A stretch of 64,000 nucleotides of DNA from Lutraria lutraria (taxonomy: Eukaryota > Mollusca > Bivalvia > Venerida > Mactridae): positions 32,475,912-32,539,911 of the forward strand of contig OZ026848.1 of NCBI GenBank assembly GCA_964023205.1. Direction: 5' to 3'. The notes beneath the pieces were generated by a model. It searched no databases. It was not told where the DNA came from and saw nothing but the letters and a program-made list of their open reading frames with translations. Shown here piece by piece: positions 35,801 to 46,745 of the stretch. Made by a program: the position numbers and the translations under genes. Each line of letters starts with the position of its first letter. Positions within the stretch are counted from its first letter, which is position 1.

Positions 35801-37707
35801 ACTATTATAGTATAGAATATTACTATTACTGTATAGAATACTATGATTACTGTATAGAATACTATGATTAGTGTATAGAATACTACTATTACTGTATAGA
35901 ATATTACTATTATCGTATAGAATACTACTATTACTGTATAGAATATTACTATTATCGTATAGAATACTACTATTACTGTATAGAATATTACTATTATCGT
36001 ATAGAATACTACTATTACTGTATAGAATATTACTATTATCGTATAGAATACTACTATTACTGTATATAATACTACTATTACTGTATAGAATACTATGATT
36101 ACTGTATAGAATACTACTATTATAGTATAGAATATTACTATTACTGTATAGAATACTATGATTACTGTATAGAATACTATGATTAGTGTATAGAATACTA
36201 CTATTACTGTATAGAATATTACTATTATCGTATAGAATACTACTATTACTGTATAGAATATTACTATTATCGTATAGAATACTACTATTACTGTATATAA
36301 TACTACTATTACTGTATAGAATACTATGATTACTGTATAGAATACTACTATTATAGTATAGAATACTACTATAACTGTATAGAATACTACTATTACTGTA
36401 TAGAATACTACTATTACTGTATAGAATACTATTATTACTGTATAGAATACTACTATTATCGTATAGAATACTACTATTAATGTATAGAATACTACTATTA
36501 ATGTATAGAATACTACTATTACTGTATAGAATACTACTATTATTGTATAGAATACTACTATAACTGTATAGAATACTACTATTACTGTATAGAATACTAC
36601 TATTACTGTATAGAATACTACTATTACTGTATAGAATACTACTATTACTGTACTACTATTACTGTATAGAATACTACTATTACTGTATAGAATACTACTA
36701 TTACTGTATAGAATACTACTATTACTGTATAGAGTACTACTATTACTGTATAGAATACTACTATTACTGTATAGAATACTACTATTACTGTATAGAATAC
36801 TACTATTACTGTATAGAATACTACTATTACTGTATAGAATACTACTATTACTGTATAGAATACTACTATTACTGTATAGAATACTACTATTACTGTATAG
36901 AGTACTACTATTACTGTATAGAATACTACTATTACTGTATAGAGTACTACTATTACTGTACTACTATTACTGTATAGAATACTACTATTACTGTATAGAG
37001 TACTACTATTACTGTATAGAATACTACTATTACTGTATAGAATACTACTATTACTGTATAGAATACTACTATTACTGTATAGAATACTACTATTACTGTA
37101 TAGAATACTACTATTACTGTATAGAATACTACTATTACTGTATAGAATACTACTATTACTGTATAGAGTACTACTATTACTGTATAGAATACTACTATTA
37201 CTGTATAGAGTACTACTATTACTGTACTACTATTACTGTATAGAATACTACTATTACTGTATAGAGTACTACTATTACTGTACTACTATTACTGTATAGA
37301 ATACTACTATTACTGTATAGAGTACTACTATTACTGTACTACTATTACTGTATAGAATACTACTATTACTGTATAGAGTACTACTATTACTGTACTACTA
37401 TTACTGTATAGAGTACTACTATTACTGTACTACTATTACTGTATAGAATACTACTATTACTGTATAGAGTACTACTATTACTGTACTACTATTACTGTAT
37501 AGAGTACTACTATTACTGTACTACTATTACTGTATAGAATACTACTATTACTGTATAGAATACTACTATTACTGTATAGAATACTACTATTACTGTATAT
37601 AATACTACTATTACTGTATAGAATACTACTATTACTGTATAGAGTACTACTATTACTGTACTACTATTACTGTATAGAATACTACTATTACTGTATAGAA
37701 TACTACT
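32873..37707. repeat. 4.8-kb satellite-like array, 21-bp unit, ~230 copies
   Basis: Each 21-bp unit is a TACTACTATTACTG block followed by TATAGAA. Variants differ at a few positions: TATTACTATTATCG, TACTATGATTACTG, TACTATGATTAGTG, TACTACTATTATAG. Between 32889 and about 36186 the phase is kept: equivalent positions 33246, 33519, 35199, 35598, 35871 and 36186 differ by exact multiples of 21. Variant order gives a higher-order repeat of 273 bp (13 units), with 315- and 399-bp versions. From about 36360 the array is almost pure canonical unit, with TATAGAG variants and 14-bp units lacking TATAGAA. Frames translating as LLLLYRI run through it because 21 is a multiple of three; several begin at GTG, and they are not genes. 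Confidence 0.97.
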
Positions 37708-38759
37708 TTTTCCTCATACTGAGCTGTCATTGACATTATTGATGCTACAGTCAACCAAGCAAACACTTACCATTGGTTCTTAGTTATTTAATGTATGCTT
37801 CTATTTGAGAAACCATTGTTTTATTTGCCGCTGTTAAAATAATGTGTCGTTCATATATGTGTTTTATAATAACTGATGTTACAGCTGCTTTTGTCAAGTT
37901 CAATTTTTAGATAAAATGTTTTATTTAGTATTACGTCGTGTGCGGTTACAGTACAAGACAGCGAAAACCACGAATATCGTAAAATATCTAGTGGACGATT
38001 TAAGACATCCGCGTCTTTTGTTGTTTTACAATTTTCAATCATTGCATCAATATTGTAATTGAGACATTGATGTATAAATTTCTGTGTCCGCGTGATAAAC
38101 TGTCGCATCGCATAATATAGCTGACATTTTTACAATCCTAGAAAATTAGTCAATGTTTTAAATTATCACTCGTTCTATATCACGCCGATACACGTTTAAG
38201 TCAAGTATGCATCAATTTTGCAGTGATATCTAAATGGGTATAATTTAATGCTGAAATAATTATAAACAATAGCAGACGATATTTGGACAAATATAGTAAC
38301 AATAATTGTATATAACCGGTCACAGTAATATCAAGATACGTGAATTCATAAAACCGGAATTTTAATCTGATACGGGTTGTCTGATCGGAAGACAAGACTA
38401 GGACATTGTCTTAAACATAAATACATATGTTTCCGATGAATTAGATAGAGCAATTATCGAGACAAATCTACCCGATTGTGTTATTTGTCTAAGCTATGGC
38501 AGTTAATTCCATTTAAATTTGTTTTTATCTCGCATTTAGGTTTTTATTCAATCAATGTGGCTAAAAATAGATCAAGATTTGTCTGAAAAGCAATCTTTAC
38601 GTGTGCAGTTAAATGTAATAAATAGTAGTTTACAGTTTTAACCCAGATTTAAACATTTTGTATCCAATTATTTACACTCGAAAGAATTCATTCATTAGTA
38701 ATTTAAAACGGAAATTCTCAAAAGGCAAAAATAAATCGTCATTTTAGTTGTTTTCTTCG
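37708..38759. other. Non-coding stretch, no gene seen
   Basis: AT-rich DNA. Minus frames of 85 and 64 codons (37851-38108, 38201-38395) have no motif I can name. Confidence 0.45.
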
Positions 38760-39005
38760 TCGTAGTTATGTCCGACTTTGTTTCTGACTTGTTGTCGTCG
38801 TTGTTGTTGTTGTCGTCGATGTTGCTGCTGCTGTTGAGGCCGATGTTGCTATTGTTTTCGTCGTTGTCGTCGTCGTCGTTGATGTTGTCGTCATTTTTGT
38901 CGTCGTTGTTGTTGCTACTGTTGTTATTGTCGTCGTTTTTCTTATTGTCGTAGTCGATGTCTTCGATGTCGTCGTCGTTGTCTCTGCAGTCGTTGTTGTA
39001 GCTTT
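38760..39005. repeat. Imperfect GTT/GTC triplet repeat
   Basis: A long tract of TTG/TCG steps with occasional CTG and ATG. The plus frame 38768-38953 translates it as a Leu/Ser run; this is low-complexity translation and not a gene. A related shorter tract is at 39490-39560, in the duplicated segment. Confidence 0.9.
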
Positions 39006-39039
39006 TACGACGATATCGTCGTCTAGACTAGAGATGTTG

Positions 39040-39250
39040 TATTAATGCTGTTAACTTGCAACTAATCTACTTTTACAAGAGTGAAGATTTATTTTATGTT
39101 GGTCTGTCAAGGTAATTATACTTTATAAACGTTGTAATTCATGTGATATATATATCAATATTGACATAATGAGTTTGTCAATAATCACTAAAACATCACT
39201 ACTCGACCGTCTTGTTCAGGACGCAGATAGTTATAAATGGTTTTATTTGA
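39040..39250. repeat. Local duplication, left copy
   Basis: It matches 39625-39840 at about 585-bp spacing, including TTATGTTGGTCTGTCAAGGT, CATTACTTTATAAACGTTG-type text and CTACTCGACCGTCTTGTTCA. Both copies lie just downstream of a GTT/GTC triplet tract, so tract and flank were duplicated together. Confidence 0.85.
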
Positions 39251-39289
39251 TTTAATTCGTCGCTGGCACCTTGGGGAAGAATCACTTAG

Positions 39290-39400
39290 TACTGTTTAAA
39301 ATGCAGTCCAGGGAAACTGGAAAATTAGACCGTTCGCCGTATATTTTTAGAAATACAATGCATCGTTGAAAAACTGCGTTACACCCACTTGAAACCTGAA
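39290..39400 (+). mobile_element. SINE-C 3' fragment
   Basis: AATGCAGTCCAGGGAAACTG, GTTCGCCGTATAT and CGTTGAAAAACTGCGTTACA match the 3' half of the SINE at 40455-40722. The head is absent. Confidence 0.75.
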
Positions 39401-39489
39401 AACAATTCGGTTAATTGTGGATCGTTGAATATTTATTCTCTCATTCAGATCTCCAGTGCTTGTAGGTTTGAGTGTATGTTTTTCACTGC

Positions 39490-39560
39490 TGCTGGTGATG
39501 ATAATGATGACGATGATGATGTTGTTGTTGTTGTCATTTTTTATCGTCGTTGTTGTTTTC
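39490..39560. repeat. Triplet tract (GAT/GTT/GTC) in duplicated segment
   Basis: GATGATAATGATGACGATG is followed by GTT repeats and TCGTCGTTGTTG. It corresponds to the 38760-39005 tract but is much shorter, so the two tracts have changed length since duplication. Confidence 0.8.
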
Positions 39561-39624
39561 GACTTTATTTATAGAACACCGCTTTTTCTTTTTGGAGAGA
39601 ATGAATGATAGAAAAAGAGAGGTT

Positions 39625-39840
39625 TTGTTAATGCTTTCAACTTGCAGTTCATCTTTTTTTAAAGACTGGAGACTTAGTTTATGTTGGTCTGTCAAGGTAA
39701 TTATACTTTATAAACGTTGTAATTCATGCGATATATATATCAATGTTGATATAATGAGTTTGTCAATAATCACGAGGACTAAAACATCACTACTCGACCG
39801 TCTTGTTCAGGACGCAGATAGTTATAAATTGGTTTGACTT
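39625..39840. repeat. Local duplication, right copy
   Basis: It corresponds to 39040-39250. A 5-base insertion (near CACGAGGACTAAAAC, 39770) changes the spacing from 585 to 590 bp. Part of it is open in a 95-codon plus frame, without support as a gene. Confidence 0.85.
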
Positions 39841-40454
39841 GACTTGAGTCGTTCAAAATCACACGAGCATTAAACCAAACATCGACTAACGACTTAATTG
39901 ACTGATCTAATTTCTGCTCGCTAGTCTAAGTCAATCAATGGTTCAGAATCAAAGTACTGAAAGAACTCATGGAAACTGAATTTATATAGACTTGCATGAA
40001 ACGAAAACTAGTTTAGCAATTCACGGCAGAAAAAGAAAAACGTAATACTTTGGTCCGCATCAAAATTCATGCGCACCAAGTGAGTGAAGGCTATAAAAAG
40101 CTTCCGAAAATGTATGCCTTGTTTACGAAGGATGCTTAATGACGCTATACAAATCTTACGTCGTATTGGCAACATGAATATGGCACTGATAAGATTCCGT
40201 AATCGTCAACTTTACTTTATAAACATATCTGTGAGATGCTATCTATAAGAACAGAAGGTAAGTTTTCTTATTGTTAACATAATATACTTCAAAATACCAC
40301 AAAGAGTAATATTAACAAGGTGTTCATATCTACCTGAAAATTCATTACAGTCAATTCTACATAGCAACTACTTGTACAAAGAGGCTCTTACAGTAGTCAG
40401 TCAGACAGTTACAATGGTTACTTTATACCACTAATTTATATTTACATGTTGTAC
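39841..40454. other. Non-coding stretch, no feature seen
   Basis: AT-rich DNA with no long frame and no paired repeat. Confidence 0.5.
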
Positions 40455-40722
40455 ATTGGGTTGGTCAATGTCATGGTTCAGTGGTTAGTATGCTAGACTG
40501 GTAACCTGACAATCTGAAAGAATCCAGGCACGACAGGTTCCGTGAAAATTGGACGAAAAACATTGATTTTCCCCCATATACGTAGAAGTTGCTGGCTGGT
40601 AAGTTAGTTTTAAATGCAGTCCAGGAAAACTAGTAAGTCGGACCGGCCGCCGTATATAACTGACATGTCGCTGAAAAACAGCGCTAAACCACTTGAATAC
40701 CGAAAAGAATTATGTTAATATC
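40455..40722 (+). mobile_element. SINE-C copy
   Basis: The head has an A-box-like TGGTTCAGTGGTTAGTATG followed by TAGACTGGTAACCTGACAA; the B-box has decayed. The 3' half carries AATGCAGTCCAGGAAAACTA, GACCGGCCGCCGTATAT and GTCGCTGAAAAACAGCGCTA then AACCACTTGAAT. The GTTGAAAAACGGCGTTAAA-type tail is a theme it shares with SINE-A. It abuts a CAGTG-family TIR element at its right. Confidence 0.7.
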
Positions 40723-40874
40723 AGCCCTCTCTAGAGCAGCAACCTCCCTTCAACAACAGCATGATTTTTCACACTGCACCATTTAACTATTAGTTAGATG
40801 TCTCTAGAGCAACAACCTCTCAACAACAATATATTTTGCCACTCCCAAAAGGTGTTGCTTTGGAGAGGTGGCAC
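40723..40874. mobile_element. CAGTG-family TIR element, copy 3, left-truncated
   Basis: The right end GGAGAGGTGGCACTG, followed by TA, is intact. The left end begins inside the TIR at CCCTCTCTAGAGCAGCAACC, so CAGTACAACCT is lost, perhaps at the junction with the adjoining SINE. The interior has AGAGCAACAACCTCTCAACA as in the other copies. Confidence 0.75.
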
Positions 40875-41261
40875 TGTATATGCTTTTACGATCGGATAAA
40901 TCTACGATCAGGTAAATATATACGATGTCGTATTTAATTCTATCTAGACATTAATTGAGCATTTATTACAAATGCTGAACGATATCTTATTTTCTCGTTG
41001 ATTGAGGAATCCATATGTTTGGATAATAAAATAAATGAATTCAAAGCCAACAAAATATAGGATGGCATTTCGTATGAGTCAGTTCCCAGTACGTAACAAG
41101 TAAAATGAGTTGTTATAACCATTTTCCGGTTAAAGCATGTTTAATAATCAAAATTGAAACAAAAAAAGCCTTCAATGTTACACCTTTTAAATAATTTCTG
41201 ACTTCCTTAACGTCAAGTTATTTCCCCTAGAATTCCATTAATTATGGTAGAGACGAGTCTC

Positions 41262-41572
41262 GCTTCATTCATGACACTGTACATATTACTGTACACATGA
41301 CTTGGTAAACATTACCTTGTACACATGATAACGTAAACATGATACTGTACACATGATACTGTACACATGATACTGTACAAATGATACTGTACACTTGATA
41401 ATGTACACTTGACAGTGTACAAATGATAATATAAACATGGTACCGTACACTTGACAGTGTACAAATGATAATGTACACATGATACAGTACTGTACACATG
41501 TCATTGTACACATGATACTGTACAAATAATACTGTTACACATGATAGTGTACACATGCCACTGAACACTTAA
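41262..41572. repeat. Minisatellite, 14-bp ACATGATACTGTAC unit
   Basis: About 21 units of 14 bp, with variants ACTTGATAATGTAC, AAATGATACTGTAC and ACTTGACAGTGTAC. The unit junctions create TGTACA palindromes. Three overlapping minus frames of 61-99 codons translate it as (M/V)CTLSCVQYHVYS-like repeats. They are by-products. Confidence 0.95.
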
Positions 41573-41670
41573 CTGATTAACTGGATTGAAAGTTCACCAA
41601 ACAATATCATGTTATCAAAGAGACAAAAGTTAGGTTCGGCTTCATGTATCAGTATATAGACTCATACTAT

Positions 41671-41824
41671 CTTTTGTTTATTTATATCGAGTGTTACGCC
41701 CCTTTTGTTTATTTATATCGAGTTTTACGCCCCTTTTGTTTATTTAATTCGAGTTTTACGCCCCTTTTGTTTATTTACATCGAGTTTTACGCCCCTTTTG
41801 TTTATTTATATCGAGTTTTACGCC
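41671..41824 (-). repeat. SINE tail amplified into 31-bp tandem array
   Basis: Five units, 41671-41700 (30 bp) and then four of 31 bp starting at 41701, 41732, 41763 and 41794. Each is a copy of the SINE 3' end: GGGCGTAAAACTC plus an AT-rich GATATAAATAAACAAAAG tail on the minus strand. The array runs directly into the SINE body at 41825. Confidence 0.95.
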
Positions 41825-42044
41825 CCTTTTCAACAGTTAGAGTCATATGAGGCAGACAGTTCACCCAACCATCGTTCATGGAAAGAACCAGTACTAAACA
41901 CTCATCCTCCGGAAGCAAATGCCTAGTTTCTAACATAAAGAGACATGGTCGGTAGTTGGGCTAGAACACACGACCATTTATCAGTGAGAGGTTATAGTGA
42001 TTTGAAGTCAGCAACATTAACCACTCGACCACGGAGGCAGGTCA
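41825..42044 (-). mobile_element. RUDI-like SINE, minus strand, with expanded tail
   Basis: The body reads, on the minus strand, head at the right (GTCGAGTGGTTAATGTTGCT near 42030), core TGTTAGAAACTAGGCATTTG, then GACTCTAACTGTTGAAAAGG at the left. Direct repeats CATACTA at 41663-41669 and 42045-42051 flank the SINE plus the tail array, consistent with a target-site duplication, though only 7 bp. If so, the tail expansion lies inside the insertion. Confidence 0.85.
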
Positions 42045-42051
42045 CATACTA

Positions 42052-42461
42052 CTAATATTTATACAAAATGCAAAGTTTAAGAAAGAAATATTGTTTCAGA
42101 TAAATGTACATGTAAAATACATCTTTTCTTGAGATTAGTAGTTTACACTTTATACATTTTGTTCTCTGATCAGATGTTTCTGAATTATTAAAACCAAACT
42201 TAAGATTTTCAGAAATTCATAATAATGCTAAGTTTCGAAAAACAAACGGGTTTGTTATCATTCATAGATAATAATGGTGTTAATATTTGTGCATGTGGAA
42301 ATTCAAAAGGATATTTCAAAAATGAATATTTTGTAATTAAATCAAGTTCCAACTTCATTACGCACGCATATGATAATGTACGTATCTGAAGCTCCAGCCA
42401 TGTAATATAGTAACAAGAACTGTCAGTAGAACGGCACGCTCGTCTGTCTCAGTGCTTGATA
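42052..42461. other. Non-coding stretch, no feature seen
   Basis: AT-rich DNA; part is covered by the by-product minus frame 42358-42798. Confidence 0.5.
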
Positions 42462-42636
42462 CTGTAGAATTATCAATTTTCGTTTGGGATTTAATTTCGT
42501 GGATTTCGTGAGTGGGCTCAACCACGAAATCAAATTCCCACGAATTTAAATGCGGAGATAATTCATGTCCCCACGAAATAGCCATTTTAGTAAAAACCAC
42601 GAAAATTGATCCCAACGAAAATGAATGAAAATACAG
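42462..42636. mobile_element. CTGTAG-family MITE, copy 1
   Basis: Left end CTGTAGAATTATCAATTTTC and right end CGAAAATGAATGAAAATACAG are imperfect inverted repeats of about 25 bp; TA flanks both ends (42460-42461, 42637-42638). The interior holds repeated palindromic ATTTCGTGG / CCACGAAAT blocks. A second copy is at 45218-45424. The 146-codon minus frame 42358-42798 reads through it and shares the peptide HEIHEIKS with the second copy only because the DNA is the same. Confidence 0.88.
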
Positions 42637-44812
42637 TATTGAAAGAAAAAATAGTATCCCAAAGGCACAATTACCTGGTATGATTATTATTATTATATTA
42701 TAATTATTAAGTTTTAAATATATACTTTCAGTAGTTTTAAAGATTAATGTTTCATGCAAAACTTTAACAAGGAATTTTCTAAATTGATAAAGGGCCATAA
42801 ATCATTCAAAATCCACGTCAGAGTTATGGGCCTTGGACAAGTGACCTCTAATTATGATCTCAAATACAAAATACATATGTGTGAAGTAACCAGCAATTAT
42901 ATTTAGTGTTTGATGACATATGAAGTTATACAAGAAAATTGCACGCACAACTTTATCCAAACTGTTACGCCAACGGCTACGCCGACGCCCTGTCGAGTAG
43001 TATAGCCCCACTATTCTACAAATTGTCGAGCTAAAACGGCATTTCATTTAAATACTTGGTTAACATTGATCTTAATTCATATTATTATAAACAAACTTAT
43101 CAAATTAAAGTCAAGTTTTTTAACGTAACTAGTCACTAACACGTATTATAAATGAAAACAGCTTCCCAATTATCCTAAAATCTGTTTATTCTTTAAGCCT
43201 AATCTTTATTGTGTTGGAATATATTTTTCAAGATAACAAGATGTAACATTGCCGACGATATATAAATAGCGGATATCTCTGATAATGTCGCTTTATTCGC
43301 GTGCCCGTCTTGTTAGCATTAACCTCCGTATTCAAATCTGCCGACCACATGGTGAGACAACGTACTATGCCTGACAAATTGGATTAAGATTTGCATACCT
43401 AAATATATTCTATCTTTTTTGACAAGGCATATATTTGTATCTTGATAACATGAATGTAACATAAGTTACTGACAGACAATCTAAATACATGTATACTAGG
43501 CGCCAAAAGAAACTTGTTGCATTTTTTCCCTCATAAAATCTCCACATGATTTGATAGAGTTCAAAAAAGACCGTGGCGCTAGTACCAATTAAATTTACAA
43601 TCTTAATTCAAGTATAAACTTAATGTTTATGTTGAGCAAGCTCCCCCGCTAATGTCTATTGTTGAATTAAAATAATAGTATTTCAAATATTTATTCCACT
43701 GTCTTGTAAAATAAGTTTCAAAATTTGAACACGCATACAAATGAAGCAATTGTTGCTTTCAGCAGACGGTTGGGAAATATTCAGTTTGAAACTCAATCTA
43801 TATTCAAAACAGAAGTTAATTAGGAAGATGCAGCGCTTACATAATGGTCTGGCTATAATTATGAAACTAAGTTAAGTGGTGAACAGTTACTTCTGTTAGT
43901 GAGTGTATAAGTCGACAGACATAGAATGTACGTACGTGCATATTATCCATTAAGACAAAAAAACTGTGTGTCGGTAGTTAAACATATAGCGTAAACAATA
44001 TAGTAGAATAGAATAAAAAACGACCATTGACATTAATATCCGATATGAAATGTAACCTAGTGAACGATTTTCTTCTACATTTGGCTCGCACGTCTGTAAT
44101 CAGACGTATTAGAGGGAGTAAAAATGTATTATGAACAGAATTCCACGAATAATTCGCTGGAAAACTTTTGATCAAGTCATGCTGAAAATAACGATTACAT
44201 AAAATCTGCTACATCGATCAGTCTGAAATTTTAAACCCTTTATCGATATTAAATCCACCGTATATACCACATTCTATATTTTATTTATGTTTATACTACC
44301 CCCATCTTCCCGCAACTACTATGGTTATTATAATACTATAATATTGGTAATAATAATCAAATAATAATGGTTTACGTACTAGTGTTGTAATTTATATCCA
44401 ACAGGTTCACAATAACATGAATTTGTTTTTAATGTTCACACTATAATGACGTTAACAATGATTGTATGAAGCTAGTGTTCGTTCACTTTTTTTGTTATAA
44501 GTCGAAAATACTAAAAATCAAACGATTATGTCTGCTTACTGAATAGAATATCAGAACTTCGTTTGTGCACGGAAGAACAACGTGCAAATGGTCGTCAGTA
44601 TGGTAAGGCTTAAGTTCAGTTTGTCCGTTTCGTGTGATTCATTTTGTTCAAATTAAACAAAAAGAACTTAAAACTGGATAAGGTTATTGTCCGGTTTTAA
44701 GTTATTTTTGTCTATAATAGGAACTAGGATTATAACATAATCTTTAACACATGAAATTGTCCTGTCATAATATTAACTAACAGAGAAGGGACCCAGGGTG
44801 TAGGTAACAATA
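42637..44812. other. Non-coding stretch, no gene seen
   Basis: AT-rich DNA. Minus frames of 81 and 65 codons (42802-43047, 43978-44175) have no motif. No paired repeat noted. Confidence 0.45.
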
Positions 44813-44819
44813 CGCAGTT

Positions 44820-45112
44820 TTATTTGTTTGTTTCATCGGATTTAACGCCTTTCAGTCATACTTTGGCGGGCAGTTATCTTAACCAGCTTTCCTGGACTTC
44901 ATTAAGGCCTTAACCAGTACTAACCACATTCTATCCGTAAGCTTCTGTCAAGCTTCCCCATATAATTCAGAGGTGGAGGACAATTTAACATAGGATGTAA
45001 TATCTTCAGCCAAATTTGTCACGGACAGTGTGAGCCTCGTCCGGGGTTCGAACTCACAACCTCTCGATCATTAGACAAGCGCTCGTACCACTGAGCTAAC
45101 CGGGTGGGCTTT
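44820..45112 (-). mobile_element. SINE-A copy 3, best-preserved tRNA head
   Basis: On the minus strand the head at 45112-45040 reads GCCCACCCGGTTAGCTCAGT then GGTACGAGCGC, a canonical A-box, and GGTTGTGAGTTCGAACCCC, a canonical B-box. The body continues with CACACTGTCCGTGACAAATT, and the 3' tail with CTGCCCGCCAAAGTATGACT and GGCGTTAAATCC. Direct repeats CGCAGTT at 44813-44819 and 45113-45119 are the likely target-site duplication. The pol III boxes look intact, but mobilisation is unproven. Confidence 0.92.
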
Positions 45113-45217
45113 CGCAGTTCTATATTTTACAACATATAACTTATAAATACATCACGTCAGCTAGGTTACGAAGACTAAAATTAGTATCATTTTGCCATTC
45201 ACGGGACGGTAGAAATA

Positions 45218-45424
45218 CTGTGGAATCATTAATTTTCGTTGGGGATTTAATTTCGTGGATTTCGTGGGTCGGCTCATCCACGAAATCAAATCCCCACGAA
45301 TTTATGTGAAGAGATAAGGCATTTCTTTTCAAAAATCAAAATCCACGAATTTAAGTCCCGACGAAATAGCCAGTTTAGTACAAACCACGAAAATTGAGCC
45401 CAACGAAAATAAATGAAACTACAG
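45218..45424. mobile_element. CTGTAG-family MITE, copy 2
   Basis: Ends CTGTGGAATCATTAATTTTC and ACGAAAATAAATGAAACTACAG are inverted repeats; TA flanks at 45216-45217 and 45425-45426. It is 207 bp, 32 bp longer than copy 1, and carries the same ATTTCGTGG / CCACGAAAT palindromes. The 63-codon minus frame 45141-45332 is a by-product. Confidence 0.9.
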
Positions 45425-45844
45425 TACATATTTCATAATTAAACAATTTCAACGTCTCAAATCGACAGGATGCGACATTTCACACAAGTAGCAAAAGCCA
45501 CGTGTTTATTTTAATCTTAACACATCCGTTTATGATTAGGATTATTCCATGAGTTAAATGCATTATAAATGGAATTATACAATATTAGACAGTTTATTGT
45601 TACAAACAGTGTTAACATTAACACTAGAATTAAACTCGTAATCCAAGGCCATCGTTTACTGAGGATTACATTACTAACTGAATGTAAATGAATGTCCGCA
45701 GTACGGTATCTGGAGAGGGCCCTTTTGACAAGCGCCGTTTTGACAAGCCCAAGAAAAAACAACTCGAAGTTACATGTTACAATGTGGCGTCTTTTTTCTG
45801 GCCACTTTTCACTGAAAAGCATTGCTATTTCGTCTGATGAAACC

Positions 45845-45905
45845 AAAATAAATCAAAGTACTGAAAGTACTGTCGGACTTGATTTTTACCATACGAGACA
45901 AAAGA
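45845..45905 (+). repeat. Dispersed repeat pair member (with 61925-61985)
   Basis: AATCAAAGTACTGAAAGTAC followed by TGTCGGACTTGATTTTT and CATACGAGAC is matched in inverted orientation at 61925-61985. About 35 bases are nearly identical. The element type is unknown. Confidence 0.75.
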
Positions 45906-46624
45906 GAGAAATGTGTACCCACATCGTTCGAGCCCATACAAATATTTTATCATTTAAAATTACGGACCGATTTTTCATTCATATTGTAATGCAGGTCATA
46001 TGCATATAGGTAAATGACATAAGCCAGGGCTTTACTATAGTCCCTTTGCTAAATTTTTAAAATGAAAAAGCCTGATATTGGAAAGTTTAATGATTAGCAC
46101 ATTAATTGAGGACAATTTAATTGCATTAAAAACTCTTTATTGTACAAAACTAGTAAACAACACTTCAGTAACAGTAAATACAAGCATTGATTCTTCTGGT
46201 TTTAACACAACAGAACATCGTCGCATTGAACACATTCAGGGTCACTCAAATCAAAAAGGTCCTGACACAGTAGAGTAAGACCTATATGACCTATAGTTAA
46301 CCCGATGTTGCATGAAATTCAGACGTGATTATGTAATTCTAAATAATCTGGCGTAAAAGGAACTCTTAAACAGTAAATTTTAAAAGCACGTATCCAGTAA
46401 TTTACGTTCGTATTTAGCGACTCGAATTATTATTCTTAAGCCGCAGTTTTAACATTCAACCTTCGATAAATCAAACTCCCCACATCGGTTACGCTTTGCT
46501 ACTAGCCACTGCGGTGAGTGAGTCTATAAATAGCGATTCCGTCATCAAAATAACACTAGTTGGTGTGAATATCACGGAATACGATTAAATGAGAATTCGC
46601 TTTGTAATATTAAGAAATGTTAGA

Positions 46625-46745
46625 TAGGCACAAGACACACACATCGATGGTAGATTGTTGCAAATGCATGAGTACGTCCGTGGAGATTTTTCTGAACTAT
46701 CGAACGAAAACCGAAAGTAGAACTACTTTTACGGCAAGATATTTT
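46625..46745 (+). repeat. Dispersed repeat pair member (with 60860-60985)
   Basis: Blocks AAGACACACACATCGATGGT, CTGAACTATCGAACGAAAAC and CCGAAAGTAGAACTACTTTT are matched in inverted order and orientation at 60860-60985. Divergence is moderate; ends were not found. Confidence 0.65.

Noticed and set aside
32755..36098. Several plus-strand frames of 60-127 codons translating as LLLLYRI repeats
   Set aside because: They are the 21-bp satellite read in frame; 21 is divisible by three, many begin at GTG, and variant units introduce stops at regular positions.
38768..38953. Leu/Ser-rich 61-codon frame
   Set aside because: It is low-complexity translation of a GTT/GTC triplet tract.
41269..41568. 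Minus frames of 61-99 codons rich in Cys, Val and Tyr
   Set aside because: These are translations of the 14-bp minisatellite in all three frames.
42358..42798. 146-codon minus-strand frame with a peptide shared at 45141-45332
   Set aside because: The shared part is exactly the TA-flanked MITE; the flanks of the frame are unrelated.
45040..45112. Free-standing tRNA gene
   Set aside because: A- and B-boxes are intact but the sequence continues into the SINE-A body and tail, with a target-site duplication around the whole insertion.
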